This document shows, piece after piece, positions 41,973 to 50,816 of a stretch of DNA of 64,000 nt; the first letter of the stretch is position 1, and every line of letters begins with the position of its first letter. The DNA is taken from the NCBI RefSeq assembly GCF_000024865.1, contig NC_013595.1, forward strand, positions 9,858,001-9,922,000, written 5' to 3'. The notes beneath the pieces are model-generated. The model worked only from the letters and a program-made list of their open reading frames with translations. It did not search any database and was not told the DNA's origin. The stretch is from Streptosporangium roseum DSM 43021 (GTDB lineage Bacteria; Actinomycetota; Actinomycetes; Streptosporangiales; Streptosporangiaceae). The position numbers were made by a program, and so were the translations under genes.

Positions 41973-43997
41973 ATGTCACTGGGGGAACTGCAGGTCCTGG
42001 GCGCCTGCCCGCTGGACTGCCCGGACACGTGCTCGTGGGTGGTGACCGTCCGGGACGGCGAGGCCGTCAAGATGCGCGGCAACCCCGACCACCCCTATAC
42101 CCGCGGCGCGCTCTGCGTGAAGGTCAACCGCTACCTTGAGCACACCCGGGCGCCCGACCGCATCCTCCACCCGATGCGCCGGGTCGGCCCCAAGGGGTCC
42201 GGCCGGTTCGAGCGGATCAGCTGGGACGAGGCCCTGGAGGAGATCTCCGTACGGCTGCGCGGGATCATCGACGAGCACGGCGGCGAGGCGATCTGGCCGT
42301 ATCTGGGCACCGGCACGCTGGGCTACGTCCAGGGGTCCGAGGGCATGGCGGGCCGGCGGTTCTGGAACGTGCTCGGCGCCTCCAAGCACTTCCTGAACAT
42401 CTGCTCGACGGCGGGCAACATCGGGCTGGCACGGACCAACGGCACGGCCGGCGGGATGGACCCCGAGACGTTCGCCCTGTCGAAGCTGATCCTGCTCTGG
42501 GGCACCAACACGCTGACCAGCGGGCACCACCTGTGGAAGTTCATCCAGGAAGCCCGCGCGGCCGGGGCGCACGTGGTGGCGATCGACCCGATCCGCACCC
42601 GGACCGCCGAGCAGGCCGACGAGCACCTGCCGATCCGGCCCGGCACCGACGCGGCGCTGGCCCTCGGGCTGCTGAACGTGGTCCTCTCCGAGGGCGCGGA
42701 GGACCGCGACTACCTGGAGAACCACACGAGCGGCTGGGAGGGGTTCCGCGCGGAGATCCTGCGCCACCCGCCGGAGCGCGTGGCGGAGATCACCGGGCTG
42801 CCCGAGTCCGACATCCGGGCCCTGGGCGTACGGCTGGCGCACACCCGGCCCACCGGCATCCGGGCCACGATGGGCATCCAGCGGCACGCGGGCGGCGGCA
42901 CCGCGATGCGCACGATCGCCGCCATCCCCGGGGTGACCGGCGACTGGCGCCGCCCCGGCGGCGGGGTCGCCTACTCCACCACCGCCTACTTCCACCTGAA
43001 CATCGACAGCCGCGAGGACCTGCTCGCCGCGCCGGTCAGGCAGCTCACGATGACCCGGCTGGCCGAGGGGCTGGACGAGTCGGTGAAGTGCCTGTGGGTG
43101 TACGCCGCCAACCCGATGGGCTCCACCTCCGCCCAGGAGCGCGTCCGCGAGAAGCTGCTGCGCGAGGACCTGTTCACGGTCGTGATGGAGCAGTTCCCTA
43201 CCGACACCGTGGACTACGCCGACATCGTCCTGCCGGCGACCATGCAGACCGAGCACACCGACCTGCACGCCGGTTACGGGCACATGTATCTGATGTGGAA
43301 CGAGCCCGCCGTCGAGCCGCCGGGCGAGTGCCTGTCCACCATGGAGACGTTCCGGCGCCTGGCCAGACACATGGGCCTGACCGAGCCGTCGCTGTACGAC
43401 TCGGACCTGGAGCTGGCCGAGCAGTTGCTCGCCTCGGGGCACCCGTCGCTGGAGGGCGTAACGGTCGACCGGCTGCGCAAGGAGGGCTGGGTCCGGCTCA
43501 ACGTGCCGCAGCCGTTCGTGCCCTTCGCCGACGGCTTCCCGACGCCCTCGGGGAAGCTGGAGTTCGGTCCGGGGCCGGCCTACGTCCCCTCGCACACGGC
43601 ATCCGCCGAGCGCGGGCCGTACCCGCTGGCGCTGATCACCCCGGCCTCCCACACGTTCCTCAACACCACCTTCGGCAACAACCCCGAGCTGCTGCGGCGC
43701 TCGAAGGGGCCCTTGATCCTGGTCAGCCCGGCGGACGCCGCCCAGCGGGGGCTGAGCGACGGGCAGCGGGCGCGGGTGTTCAACGACAACGGCGAGTTCG
43801 AGGCCGTGGTGGAGGTCAGCGACAGGGTACGGCCCGGCGTGGTGGCCTCCACCAAGGGGCACTGGCGCAAGCTGAGCCCCGGCGGCGCGACGGTGAACGC
43901 CGTGGTGGACGAGCGCGACGCCGACATGGGCCGGGGCGCCGTCTACCACGACAACCTGGTCGAGCTCAGCCCGTGTGCTTCTCGACGAAGGACGTGA
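41973..43997 (+). CDS. molybdopterin-dependent oxidoreductase (DMSO reductase family)
   Basis: A 674-residue catalytic subunit. The N-terminal 4Fe-4S motif is CPLDCPDTC (about 12-20) with a fourth Cys in GALCVK. The molybdenum-ligand region reads FLNICSTAGN, so Cys is the likely ligand. The C-terminal molybdopterin-guanine-dinucleotide domain starts near PLALITPASHTFLNTTFGN. No Tat signal, so cytoplasmic; no electron-transfer subunit is adjacent. Substrate unknown (members include formate dehydrogenase-like and polysulfide/nitrate types). The 3' end overlaps the convergent lipoprotein gene by 32 bp. Confidence 0.9.
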   Translation: MSLGELQVLGACPLDCPDTCSWVVTVRDGEAVKMRGNPDHPYTRGALCVKVNRYLEHTRAPDRILHPMRRVGPKGSGRFERISWDEALEEISVRLRGIIDEHGGEAIWPYLGTGTLGYVQGSEGMAGRRFWNVLGASKHFLNICSTAGNIGLARTNGTAGGMDPETFALSKLILLWGTNTLTSGHHLWKFIQEARAAGAHVVAIDPIRTRTAEQADEHLPIRPGTDAALALGLLNVVLSEGAEDRDYLENHTSGWEGFRAEILRHPPERVAEITGLPESDIRALGVRLAHTRPTGIRATMGIQRHAGGGTAMRTIAAIPGVTGDWRRPGGGVAYSTTAYFHLNIDSREDLLAAPVRQLTMTRLAEGLDESVKCLWVYAANPMGSTSAQERVREKLLREDLFTVVMEQFPTDTVDYADIVLPATMQTEHTDLHAGYGHMYLMWNEPAVEPPGECLSTMETFRRLARHMGLTEPSLYDSDLELAEQLLASGHPSLEGVTVDRLRKEGWVRLNVPQPFVPFADGFPTPSGKLEFGPGPAYVPSHTASAERGPYPLALITPASHTFLNTTFGNNPELLRRSKGPLILVSPADAAQRGLSDGQRARVFNDNGEFEAVVEVSDRVRPGVVASTKGHWRKLSPGGATVNAVVDERDADMGRGAVYHDNLVELSPCASRRRT

Positions 43998-44745
43998 CGG
44001 CGCGCAGCGCCTTCTCTCCCTGATCGCCGGTGAACAGCTCGCTGGCGTGGGCCTGGCCGGGGAGGACGAGCATCTGGCGGTCGGCTGACTTCACGGCCTC
44101 GTTGTAGACGATCTGCAGCATGTCGACCGGGGCGTCGGGGTCGGCGTCCCCGGTCACCTGGAGGAAGGGCGCCCTGAGGTCGTCCACCTCCCCCGGCTGG
44201 ATCGTCCCGGAGACGCTGATGAGCGCGGCCACCGGGAAGTCCAGCTTGCCGGCGGCGAGCAGGGAGAGCCGTCCGCCCATCGACCCGCCGACCAGGACCA
44301 CCTTCGTGGCGCCCGCCTTGCGCAGCCGCTGGGCCATCGCGACGGTGTCCTCCTCGGGCGCCGCCGTGTTGTTCCGGTCGAACAGCAGGACCCGGTGTCC
44401 CGCGGCGACCAGCCGGTCGGCCAGCGGGAGCCAGCCGCACACGCTGCCCTGGTGCTCGTAGGAGACCACCACGCCCACGGGCCCCTTGCCCATGATCACG
44501 CCCTTGGTGGTGGTGCCGCCGCGCTTGTAGTCGAAGATCTTCCCTGTCTTCTCGGTGACGCAGCCGTCGATGTTCGCCCCGGTGGGGGTGGGGGTGGGGG
44601 TCGCGACAGGGGTGGGGGCCGTGCCGGAAGTGCCGGCCGGAACGGGGGAAGGGGTCGTGGGTCCCCCGGCCTGGCTGCCGGCCGTGCCCCCGCAGGCCGC
44701 CAGAAGCAGGGCCAGGGCGCCCAGACCCAGTGCGTGTCTTCCCAT
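43966..44745 (-). CDS. lipoprotein alpha/beta hydrolase
   Basis: A 259-residue protein with a lipoprotein signal (ALALLLAAC, Cys near 18), a Pro/Thr linker (TPVATPTPTPTG) and an alpha/beta-hydrolase domain. The nucleophile elbow is GGSMGG (about 148-153), an Asp lies in VTGDADPDAP and the His in LPGQAHASEL, like dienelactone-hydrolase or esterase relatives. A membrane-anchored extracellular esterase is likely. AAGGGAGAG precedes the ATG. Confidence 0.85.
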   Translation of the reverse strand: MGRHALGLGALALLLAACGGTAGSQAGGPTTPSPVPAGTSGTAPTPVATPTPTPTGANIDGCVTEKTGKIFDYKRGGTTTKGVIMGKGPVGVVVSYEHQGSVCGWLPLADRLVAAGHRVLLFDRNNTAAPEEDTVAMAQRLRKAGATKVVLVGGSMGGRLSLLAAGKLDFPVAALISVSGTIQPGEVDDLRAPFLQVTGDADPDAPVDMLQIVYNEAVKSADRQMLVLPGQAHASELFTGDQGEKALRAVTSFVEKHTG

Positions 44746-44826
44746 CACTCTCCCTTTCGAGCAGGTCCCGGAGCCGGGGCCGCAGGACAAGAAGATCTAC
44801 TCTCCCACGGATGGCGGACCGGCCGA

Positions 44827-45276
44827 TCAGCTCAGCGCGAGCTTGTACCCCTCGTGGGAGGCGACGAAGCCGAGGGAGTCGTAGAACCGGTGGGCGTCCT
44901 TGCGGGCCTTGTCGGTGGTGAGCTGGACCAGCGCGCAGCCTCGGGCCCGGCCCCGCTCGACCGCCCACTCCATCATCTGGCGGCCCAGGCCCCGGCCCCG
45001 CAGGGCGGAGTCGATCCGGACCGCCTCGATCTGCATCCGGAGTGCCCCCCGCCGGGAGATGCCAGGGATGTAGGTGAGCTGCATGGTGCCCACGACCTCG
45101 CCGTCCAGCTCCGCCACGATCAGCTCGTTGTTGGGGTCGGCGTCGATGACCTCGAAGGCGGCGCGGTGCTCGTCTCCGTAGGCCCCCTGGCGGGCGGCGG
45201 CGATCGGGTCGTCAGCGATCATGGCCACGATCAGCGGGACGTCCTCGGCACGGGCGGTACGGAAGTTCACCGACAT
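44827..45276 (-). CDS. GNAT family N-acetyltransferase
   Basis: A 149-residue acetyl-CoA-dependent acyltransferase. Motif A is VRIDSALRGRGLGRQMMEWA (residues about 92-111) with the RGxGxG-like acetyl-CoA loop, and the C-terminal HRFYDSLGF is typical. The substrate is unknown. The ATG is seven bases after TAGATT, consistent with leaderless translation; a TTG three codons upstream is less likely. Confidence 0.88.
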   Translation of the reverse strand: MSVNFRTARAEDVPLIVAMIADDPIAAARQGAYGDEHRAAFEVIDADPNNELIVAELDGEVVGTMQLTYIPGISRRGALRMQIEAVRIDSALRGRGLGRQMMEWAVERGRARGCALVQLTTDKARKDAHRFYDSLGFVASHEGYKLALS

Positions 45277-45283
45277 GGCGGTC

Positions 45284-45289
45284 AATCTA
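45284..45289 (-). promoter_or_regulatory. -10 box for leaderless acetyltransferase mRNA
   Basis: TAGATT on the minus strand lies seven bases before the ATG. Confidence 0.45.
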
Positions 45290-45366
45290 CCGGGGGGCAG
45301 GGCTCAGGGACGGGTCAGGGTTGCTCCCCGATGTGGACAAGGGCCCCGAAGGGGCACTCTGAAGTC

Positions 45367-45834
45367 ATGAACGACGAACTGACTCGACGTGACGAGATGT
45401 CCCTCGCCGGAGCGGCTCTGCGCGGGGCGCCGTGGAAGGCCGCCGCGGTGACCGGCGGCGCGGTCGCGGCCGCCAGTTTCGGCATGGGGGTGATCCTGCC
45501 CGGGACCGCCGACCTGACCTGGGCCCTGTCGCTCGGCATCAGCCTGTTCACGCTGATCGCGGCGGTCGGCTCGATCGGCAAGCCCAAGATCGCGGACCGG
45601 GTGACCCGGCAGGCCCGCCTCTGGGCCCTGCGCCACCCCTGGCGCTTCTCCCTCTACCCCGCGCTCGGCGCCGCCGCGCTCATGTACCCCGTGCAGCTCG
45701 TCGTCGACAACGAAGGCGTGTTCGGCGCGGCGCTGGACGCGCTCCAGGGTGGTGTCGCGGTGTATCTGATCACCGCTGTGCTGGCCCTGACCCTCAAGGG
45801 GAGAGGACAGTCCTCCCTGCCCCACGGCGGCTGA
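45367..45834 (+). CDS. small membrane protein of unknown function
   Basis: A 155-residue protein with a polar start (MNDELTRRDEMS), then about four hydrophobic segments (including GGAVAAASFGMGVILPG, LSLGISLFTLIAAVGSIG and a last VYLITAVLALTL) separated by a basic loop. No family recognised. It has no strong ribosome site. It faces the SRPBCC gene convergently. Confidence 0.75.
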   Translation: MNDELTRRDEMSLAGAALRGAPWKAAAVTGGAVAAASFGMGVILPGTADLTWALSLGISLFTLIAAVGSIGKPKIADRVTRQARLWALRHPWRFSLYPALGAAALMYPVQLVVDNEGVFGAALDALQGGVAVYLITAVLALTLKGRGQSSLPHGG

Positions 45835-45869
45835 TCGGGGCCGCCGCCCCATACTCGCGGCGGGCCAGG

Positions 45870-46340
45870 TCAGGGTCGCCGCTCCGCGACCCTCTTGAGG
45901 CCCTCCAGGGTCCGCCGCATGTTGGCCTCGTTGTGGGCGGCCCGGTCCCGGACGCCGGTGACGAGCCCGCCGACGACACGCATGAGGGGGCCGCGGGTGT
46001 CCCAGGTGCTCTGCTCCACGTGACAGCCCGCCTCGGTGGGCGTGATGCCGAAGCGCCACAGGGCCACGTCCAGCAGGCCGGCGGCGCGGACGTGGTAGGC
46101 GAAGACCCGGCCGGGGTCGGCGGCGGTCACCGTGCAGAGCGTGGACCAGTGCCGCCACCCGTTACTGTTGCGCCCCCGGAACCGCGCCCCGGGCCGCGCC
46201 TCCCTGACCCGCCCGACCCAGTCGGCCCTTCGGCACTCGACGTTCCACTCGCCCATGTCGGCGATGTCGGTGACCAGGCCGTAGACCACTGCGGGCGGCG
46301 CCGAGACGTGGACGCTCACGGACGCACTCGGGGGGCTCAT
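45870..46340 (-). CDS. SRPBCC family (polyketide cyclase/dehydrase-like) protein
   Basis: A 156-residue protein with the START/SRPBCC pattern: a first strand SVSVHVSAPPAVVYGLVTDI, the WNVECRRADWVG loop, GARFRGRNSNG and a long C-terminal helix. It probably binds a hydrophobic ligand; the enzymatic role is unknown. The ATG is six bases after a CATGCT box. Cytoplasmic and monocistronic. Confidence 0.85.
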   Translation of the reverse strand: MSPPSASVSVHVSAPPAVVYGLVTDIADMGEWNVECRRADWVGRVREARPGARFRGRNSNGWRHWSTLCTVTAADPGRVFAYHVRAAGLLDVALWRFGITPTEAGCHVEQSTWDTRGPLMRVVGGLVTGVRDRAAHNEANMRRTLEGLKRVAERRP

Positions 46341-46446
46341 GCCCGCAGCATGTCCGACAGAACATCCCTCCGGCAAGGGTTACCGCGCCCTCTCGTACTC
46401 CGGCCCGGCGGACGCGGAACTCGTCTTGGCCCTCACGGGCGCGGGC

Positions 46447-46770
46447 TCAGTGCCCGCCGCCGGCGAGGTTGAGGCCGACGACGCCGGCGAGGATGAGGGC
46501 GATCGAGGCGATCTTGAGGAACGACACGTCGTCGCCGAGGAACAGCATGCCCAGGGAGGCGGTGCCGACCGCGCCGATGCCGGTCCAGACGGCGTAGGCC
46601 GTACCGACCTCAAGGCTCTTGAGGCCCATGGCGAGCAGGCCGAAACTGAGCACGGCGAAGACGATGAACCCGATGCTCGGCAGGGGTACGGAGAATCCGT
46701 GGCTCATCTTGAGCGAGTACGCCATCGCGACTTCGAACAGACCGGCGACGACAATGATGACCCAGGCCAT
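46447..46770 (-). CDS. gdx: guanidinium exporter Gdx (SugE-type SMR protein)
   Basis: A 107-residue, four-helix small multidrug resistance protein. The proton/substrate Glu is in GLFEVAMAYSLK (residue about 13) and GTAYAVWTGIGAVGTA is the SugE/Gdx signature, distinguishing it from EmrE-type drug pumps. It should export guanidinium in exchange for protons as a dual-topology dimer. A guanidine-III riboswitch sits directly upstream. GGAGGGA precedes the ATG by eight bases and can pair with the upstream GCTCC, a likely control of translation. Confidence 0.93.
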   Translation of the reverse strand: MAWVIIVVAGLFEVAMAYSLKMSHGFSVPLPSIGFIVFAVLSFGLLAMGLKSLEVGTAYAVWTGIGAVGTASLGMLFLGDDVSFLKIASIALILAGVVGLNLAGGGH

Positions 46771-46789
46771 GACGGCTCCCTCCAAAGGA

Positions 46790-46829
46790 GCGTCGTCTTT
46801 TCAGACCGGGTACGGCGCGTCTCGTCCGG
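46790..46829 (-). promoter_or_regulatory. guanidine-III (ykkC-III) riboswitch
   Basis: On the minus strand the 40-nt element begins CCGGACGAG, contains GCGCCGTACCCGGTC and ends GACGACGC, matching the Thermobifida fusca guanidine-III aptamer nearly base for base from memory. CCGG...CCGGT make the pseudoknot strand pairing, and GCGCCGT with ACGACGC the second helix with one C-A mismatch. It sits 19 nt upstream of the gdx start, next to the ribosome site. Guanidine binding would stabilise the pseudoknot and free the ribosome site. Confidence 0.9.
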
Positions 46830-46872
46830 GAGCCTCCCGTCCGGGGGCTCTGTTATCGAAGCGTAGCAAATC

Positions 46873-47658
46873 TCATTCCGATTCCCACCAGAGCGTGAAC
46901 CACCGATCACGCGGCACCGGCCACATGTCCAGCTCGACCGCCGCCGCGATGACCTCCTCGGCCCGGTCCCGGCCGAGACAGAGCCGGCGGCACGCGCTCT
47001 CGCCCAGCTCCTCCAGCGTGGTGAAGCGGGTCAGCGGGGCGAGGCGCCGCTCCTGGTGGACCTCGTGGCCGAGCGCCTCGGCCACGGCGATCACGTCGTG
47101 GGCCGTGGGCCGTTCCGGGCGGACGAGGCCGTGGAAGTGCTCCCAGAGGGGGTTGAGCCAGCTCATCGGATGGCGTTCGGTGAGCTCCAGGACGACCCGG
47201 CGGCGGGCGTGGCCGGACAGCTCGGTGAGGAAGGCGGCCAGGTCGGGCACGTTGTAGACGACGTGGGCGGCGATCGCCACGTCCGCCGCCGGGGTCTCGG
47301 CCGCGACGTCGGGCCATCGCCCCCGGATGATCCGGGTGGGGACGCCCAGCCTGTCCGCGCGGGAGGTCAGCTCGGCCAGCATCGCGGCGGAGGAGTCCAC
47401 CGCGATCAGCTCCCCCAGGCTCCCGGCCAGCGGCAGCGAGGCCGCACCGGTGCCGGCGCCGACGTCCAGCACGCTCCCTCCGGCCGGAAGCGCCTCGGCG
47501 ACCCGGGCCAGGGTCGGGCCCTCGGGGTCGGCGAGCGCGCGGTCGGTCCGCTCGGCGAACCGCGCCGGCGAGTGCTCCCAGGGGCTGGCCGGGGCCCGCG
47601 CCACGATCTCGTCGGGGATGCCCCATCGCGCGAGATCCGCTCGCCACTGTTCGTCCAT
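46873..47658 (-). CDS. class I SAM-dependent methyltransferase
   Basis: A 261-residue Rossmann-fold methyltransferase. The SAM-binding motif I is SVLDVGAGTGAASLPLA (about 62-78), motif II LIAVDSSAAML, and the post-I acidic residue follows. The N-terminus (MDEQWRADLARWGIP) is characteristic of a group of uncharacterised actinobacterial homologues. The substrate is unknown. A TAAGCT box six bases before the ATG suggests a leaderless mRNA. It lies upstream of the riboswitch-gdx unit on the same strand. Confidence 0.88.
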   Translation of the reverse strand: MDEQWRADLARWGIPDEIVARAPASPWEHSPARFAERTDRALADPEGPTLARVAEALPAGGSVLDVGAGTGAASLPLAGSLGELIAVDSSAAMLAELTSRADRLGVPTRIIRGRWPDVAAETPAADVAIAAHVVYNVPDLAAFLTELSGHARRRVVLELTERHPMSWLNPLWEHFHGLVRPERPTAHDVIAVAEALGHEVHQERRLAPLTRFTTLEELGESACRRLCLGRDRAEEVIAAAVELDMWPVPRDRWFTLWWESE

Positions 47659-47664
47659 GGGACG

Positions 47665-47670
47665 AGCTTA
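47665..47670 (-). promoter_or_regulatory. -10 box for leaderless methyltransferase mRNA
   Basis: TAAGCT on the minus strand lies six bases before the ATG. Confidence 0.4.
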
Positions 47671-47786
47671 GGAAAGTCCGCCGGGCCGGTCGATCGACAC
47701 GAGGACGGGGCGGAGAGGGAGCGTCACGTAACGCGCACCTTGCCGCGGGGAGTGTGACAAACGTCCTATGAGTACGGTTTTCCAGG

Positions 47787-47829
47787 GGTTACTGGCGGGT
47801 AGCATTGTCGGTAAGGTTACTGACGAGTA
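47787..47829 (+). promoter_or_regulatory. paired operator-like repeats upstream of the acyl-CoA dehydrogenase
   Basis: GGTTACTGGCGGGTA and GGTTACTGACGAGTA are spaced 28 bp apart (about 2.7 helix turns). Each is a weak inverted repeat (TTACT and AGTA-type arms), the form of TetR-type fatty-acid regulators' sites. A TAGCAT -10-like box overlaps the first copy. Confidence 0.5.
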
Positions 47830-47871
47830 TGTCAGAGTCCCGGCTTCCCCCGGTTTCAAGGAGCAGACCCC

Positions 47872-49695
47872 ATGGGCCACTACAAGAGCAACATCCGTGA
47901 CCTGGAGTTCAATCTCTTCGAGGTGTTCGGGCGCCGGGATGTCCTGGGCACGGGCCCCTACGCCGACCTTGACGAAGATGTCGTGCGGACCATCCTCGAC
48001 GAGGTCAACCGCCTGGCCACGGGAGTGCTGGCCGACTCCTTCGAGGAGGGCGACCGCAAGCCCCCGGTCTTCGACCCCGTCACCAGCACGGTGACGATGC
48101 CGGAGGGCTTCAAGAAGTCCTTCGCCGCCTACCGTGACGCCGGCTGGACCAACCTCGGCCTGCCCGCCGAGCTGAACGGCCCCGGCCTGCCCAACAGCGT
48201 GAACTGGGCGCTGGCCGAGATGGTCCTCGGCTCGAACCCTGCGATCTGGATGTACGCCAGCGGCCCGGCCTTCGCCCACGTGATGCACGTGATCGGCACC
48301 GAGGCGCAGAAGCGCTACGCCGAGCTGGCCATCGAGAAGCAGTGGGGCGCCACCATGGTGCTCACCGAGCCCGACGCCGGTTCCGACGTGGGCGCCGGCC
48401 GCGCGAAGGCCGTCCGGCAGGACGACGGCACCTGGCACATCGAGGGCGTCAAGCGCTTCATCACCAGCGCCGAGCACGACATGGCCGACAACATCTTCCA
48501 CCTGGTCCTGGCCCGTCCCGAGGGGCACGGCGTGGGCACCAAGGGCCTGTCGATGTTCCTGGTCTCGAAGTACCACGTGGACCTGGAGACCGGCGAGCTC
48601 GGCGAGCGCAACGGCGTCTACGTCACCAACGTCGAGAAGAAGATGGGCCTGAAGGTCTCCACGACCTGCGAGCTCACCTTCGGCGAGAAGCACCCGGCCG
48701 TGGGCACGCTGATCGGCGAGGTGCACGAGGGCATCAAGCAGATGTTCATGATCATCGAGCACGCCCGGATGATGGTGGGCACCAAGGCGATCGCCACGCT
48801 CTCCACCGGCTACCTGAACGCCCTGGAGTACGCCAGGACGCGCGTGCAGGGCGCCGACCTCACCCAGATGGCCGACAAGTCGGCCCCGCGCGTGACCATC
48901 GCCCACCACCCGGACGTACGCCGCGAGCTCATGCTCCAGAAGTCGTACGCCGAGGGCATGCGGGCCCTGGTCCTGCTCACCGCCACCTACCAGGACGCGG
49001 TGCAGATCGCGGCCTTCGAGGGCCGCCGGGACGAGCACGCCGAGGCGATGAACGACCTGCTGCTCCCGCTGGTCAAGGGCGTCGGCTCCGAGCGCTCCTA
49101 CGAGCTGCTGGCCCGCTCGCTGCAGACCCTGGGCGGCTCGGGCTACCTGCAGGACTACCCGATCGAGCAGTACATCCGGGACGCCAAGATCGACTCCCTC
49201 TACGAGGGCACGACGGCGATCCAGGGCCTGGACCTGTTCTTCCGCAAGGTCCTGCGCAACCAGGGCGTCGCTCTCGGCACGCTGTACGGCGACATCAAGG
49301 CCTTCGCCGCCTCCGAGGCCGGCAACGGCCGCCTCAAGGAGGAGCGCAAGCTCCTCGACGAGGCCGCGGACGAGGTCAAGGCCATGGCCGACACCCTGGC
49401 GGGCTGGGCCATCGGCTCGCTGGACGCGCCGGAGGAGGTCTACAAGGTCGGCCTCAACACCACCCGGTTCCTGCTCTCCCTGGGCGACCTGGTGATCGGC
49501 TGGCTGCTCCTGCGCCAGGCCGAGGTGGCGCTGACCGCGCTGGGCTCCTCCGACCGCGACAGTGCCTTCTACACCGGCAAGGTCGCCGCGGCCTCGTTCT
49601 TCGCCCAGACCGTCCTGCCCCGCCTCGCCGCGGAGCGCCGCGTGCTGGCCGCCACCAACCAGGACCTGATGGAGCTCCCCGAAGAGGCCTTCTGA
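47872..49695 (+). CDS. long-form acyl-CoA dehydrogenase (FadE5-like)
   Basis: A 607-residue flavoprotein oxidising acyl-CoA to enoyl-CoA in beta-oxidation. The N-terminal extension MGHYKSNIRDLEFNLFEVFG, the FAD/substrate loop GATMVLTEPDAGSDVGA, the YEGTTAIQGLDLF segment with the catalytic-Glu region, and a C-terminal extra helical domain identify the 600-residue subclass (such as mycobacterial FadE5). CAAGGAG precedes the ATG. Two operator-like repeats upstream suggest control by an acyl-CoA-responsive repressor. Confidence 0.92.
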   Translation: MGHYKSNIRDLEFNLFEVFGRRDVLGTGPYADLDEDVVRTILDEVNRLATGVLADSFEEGDRKPPVFDPVTSTVTMPEGFKKSFAAYRDAGWTNLGLPAELNGPGLPNSVNWALAEMVLGSNPAIWMYASGPAFAHVMHVIGTEAQKRYAELAIEKQWGATMVLTEPDAGSDVGAGRAKAVRQDDGTWHIEGVKRFITSAEHDMADNIFHLVLARPEGHGVGTKGLSMFLVSKYHVDLETGELGERNGVYVTNVEKKMGLKVSTTCELTFGEKHPAVGTLIGEVHEGIKQMFMIIEHARMMVGTKAIATLSTGYLNALEYARTRVQGADLTQMADKSAPRVTIAHHPDVRRELMLQKSYAEGMRALVLLTATYQDAVQIAAFEGRRDEHAEAMNDLLLPLVKGVGSERSYELLARSLQTLGGSGYLQDYPIEQYIRDAKIDSLYEGTTAIQGLDLFFRKVLRNQGVALGTLYGDIKAFAASEAGNGRLKEERKLLDEAADEVKAMADTLAGWAIGSLDAPEEVYKVGLNTTRFLLSLGDLVIGWLLLRQAEVALTALGSSDRDSAFYTGKVAAASFFAQTVLPRLAAERRVLAATNQDLMELPEEAF

Positions 49696-49735
49696 CCTTT
49701 TCCACCCGGCCACCTGCTCCCGCGGCAGGCGACAC

Positions 49736-49770
49736 CGAGGGGCGGCCCTGTCTCACAGGGCCGCCCCTCG
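49736..49770. terminator. acyl-CoA dehydrogenase terminator
   Basis: CGAGGGGCGGCCCTGT and its exact complement flank a 3-nt loop. Confidence 0.85.
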
Positions 49771-49781
49771 GCCGTTCTCCC

Positions 49782-49827
49782 GCCCGCGGGCCGTACGGCC
49801 TCACGGCTCGCCGTACGGCCCGCGGGC
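49782..49827. terminator. beta-lactamase gene terminator
   Basis: GCCCGCGGGCCGTACGGC and its exact complement flank a 10-nt loop. It lies just after the beta-lactamase stop on the minus strand. Confidence 0.8.
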
Positions 49828-49845
49828 GTGAGGGGGGCGCTCCGC

Positions 49846-50754
49846 TCAGGCGGCCGGGAGTGCGCCGAGGCGGCTCAGCAGCTCGCGGGCGAGCGGGATC
49901 CGCTTCTTGGTGTCCTCGTCGGCGTTGACGTCGATGTTGAGCGCGAAGGTGTAGAGCCGGTCGCCGCGCTCGATCCAGCCCACCCACCAGCCGATGCCCG
50001 GCTTGGTGGACATGCCCCAGCCGGTCTTGGCGTACAGGGTGTAGCCGTCCTTCTCCTCGATCTTCAGCAGCTCGCGCACCGTCCGCTGGTTGCGCTGGGA
50101 GGCCGGCAGCTGCCCGCGGGCCATCCGCGACAGGAAGCGGGTCTGCTCCGTCGCCGAGATCTCCAGCGGGCCCTCAAGCCAGAACTGGTCGACCACGGAG
50201 CCGATCTGGCGGTTGCCGTAACCGAGCCGGTTCACCCACTGCTTCTCCCGCTTGACGCCGATCCGCCGGGCGAGCGTCTGGAAGACGGGGACGTTGGACA
50301 CCCGGATCGCGTCGCGCAGGTTCATGTCCTGCTCCCACTCCGGGAACGGCTGCGGCTTTCCTCCGTACGGGATCACCTCGTTCTCGTCCTTGACGGCACC
50401 GGTCTCCAGCGCGATCAGGGCGTGCGGGACCTTGAAGGTGGACGCGGGGATCAGCCGCTGCTCCGCCCTGCGCCGGTCGACCACCGTGGTCTGCCCGGTC
50501 TTCACATCCAGGAGGGCGAACGTGCCGCGCACCCCCGCCTGGCGGAACAGCGCCTGCAGGTCGTCCCGGACGATCGTCCGCTGCTGGACCGCGGACTGCG
50601 CCGCCGCGGTCCCGGCGGCGGCGGTCCCGCCGCCGGAAGGACCCGCGGCGCCGTGGGCGGCGGTCCCGCCGAACAGCGCGGACGCCGTCAGGACGGCGAC
50701 GCCCAGTGTCGTCCGGACCCGCCGCCGGCGGGCGGAGTCGGAGGAATGCTGCAT
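49846..50754 (-). CDS. class D (OXA-type) beta-lactamase
   Basis: A 302-residue secreted serine beta-lactamase. Arg-rich start and hydrophobic core form a Sec signal. The catalytic motifs are all present: STFK (105-108), SNV (153-155), YGN (179-181), WLEG (about 192-195) and KTG (243-245). Class D enzymes hydrolyse penicillins or oxacillin and some cephalosporins; intact motifs suggest activity, but a sensor or resistance role cannot be told apart. The ATG with AAGGAG upstream was preferred to a GTG nine codons earlier. AT-rich direct repeats lie upstream. Confidence 0.92.
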   Translation of the reverse strand: MQHSSDSARRRRVRTTLGVAVLTASALFGGTAAHGAAGPSGGGTAAAGTAAAQSAVQQRTIVRDDLQALFRQAGVRGTFALLDVKTGQTTVVDRRRAEQRLIPASTFKVPHALIALETGAVKDENEVIPYGGKPQPFPEWEQDMNLRDAIRVSNVPVFQTLARRIGVKREKQWVNRLGYGNRQIGSVVDQFWLEGPLEISATEQTRFLSRMARGQLPASQRNQRTVRELLKIEEKDGYTLYAKTGWGMSTKPGIGWWVGWIERGDRLYTFALNIDVNADEDTKKRIPLARELLSRLGALPAA

Positions 50755-50816
50755 GCCAGGCTCCTTGCTCTCGATCTTCACCGGAAGAGCAGACCAGAGC
50801 GGTCCATGTCATGTCC

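Noticed and set aside
46826..46856. Guanidine-II (mini-ykkC) riboswitch, because of ACGG and ACGA near gdx
   Set aside because: The ACGR words are not closed by complementary flanks, whereas the guanidine-III pattern fits the whole segment.
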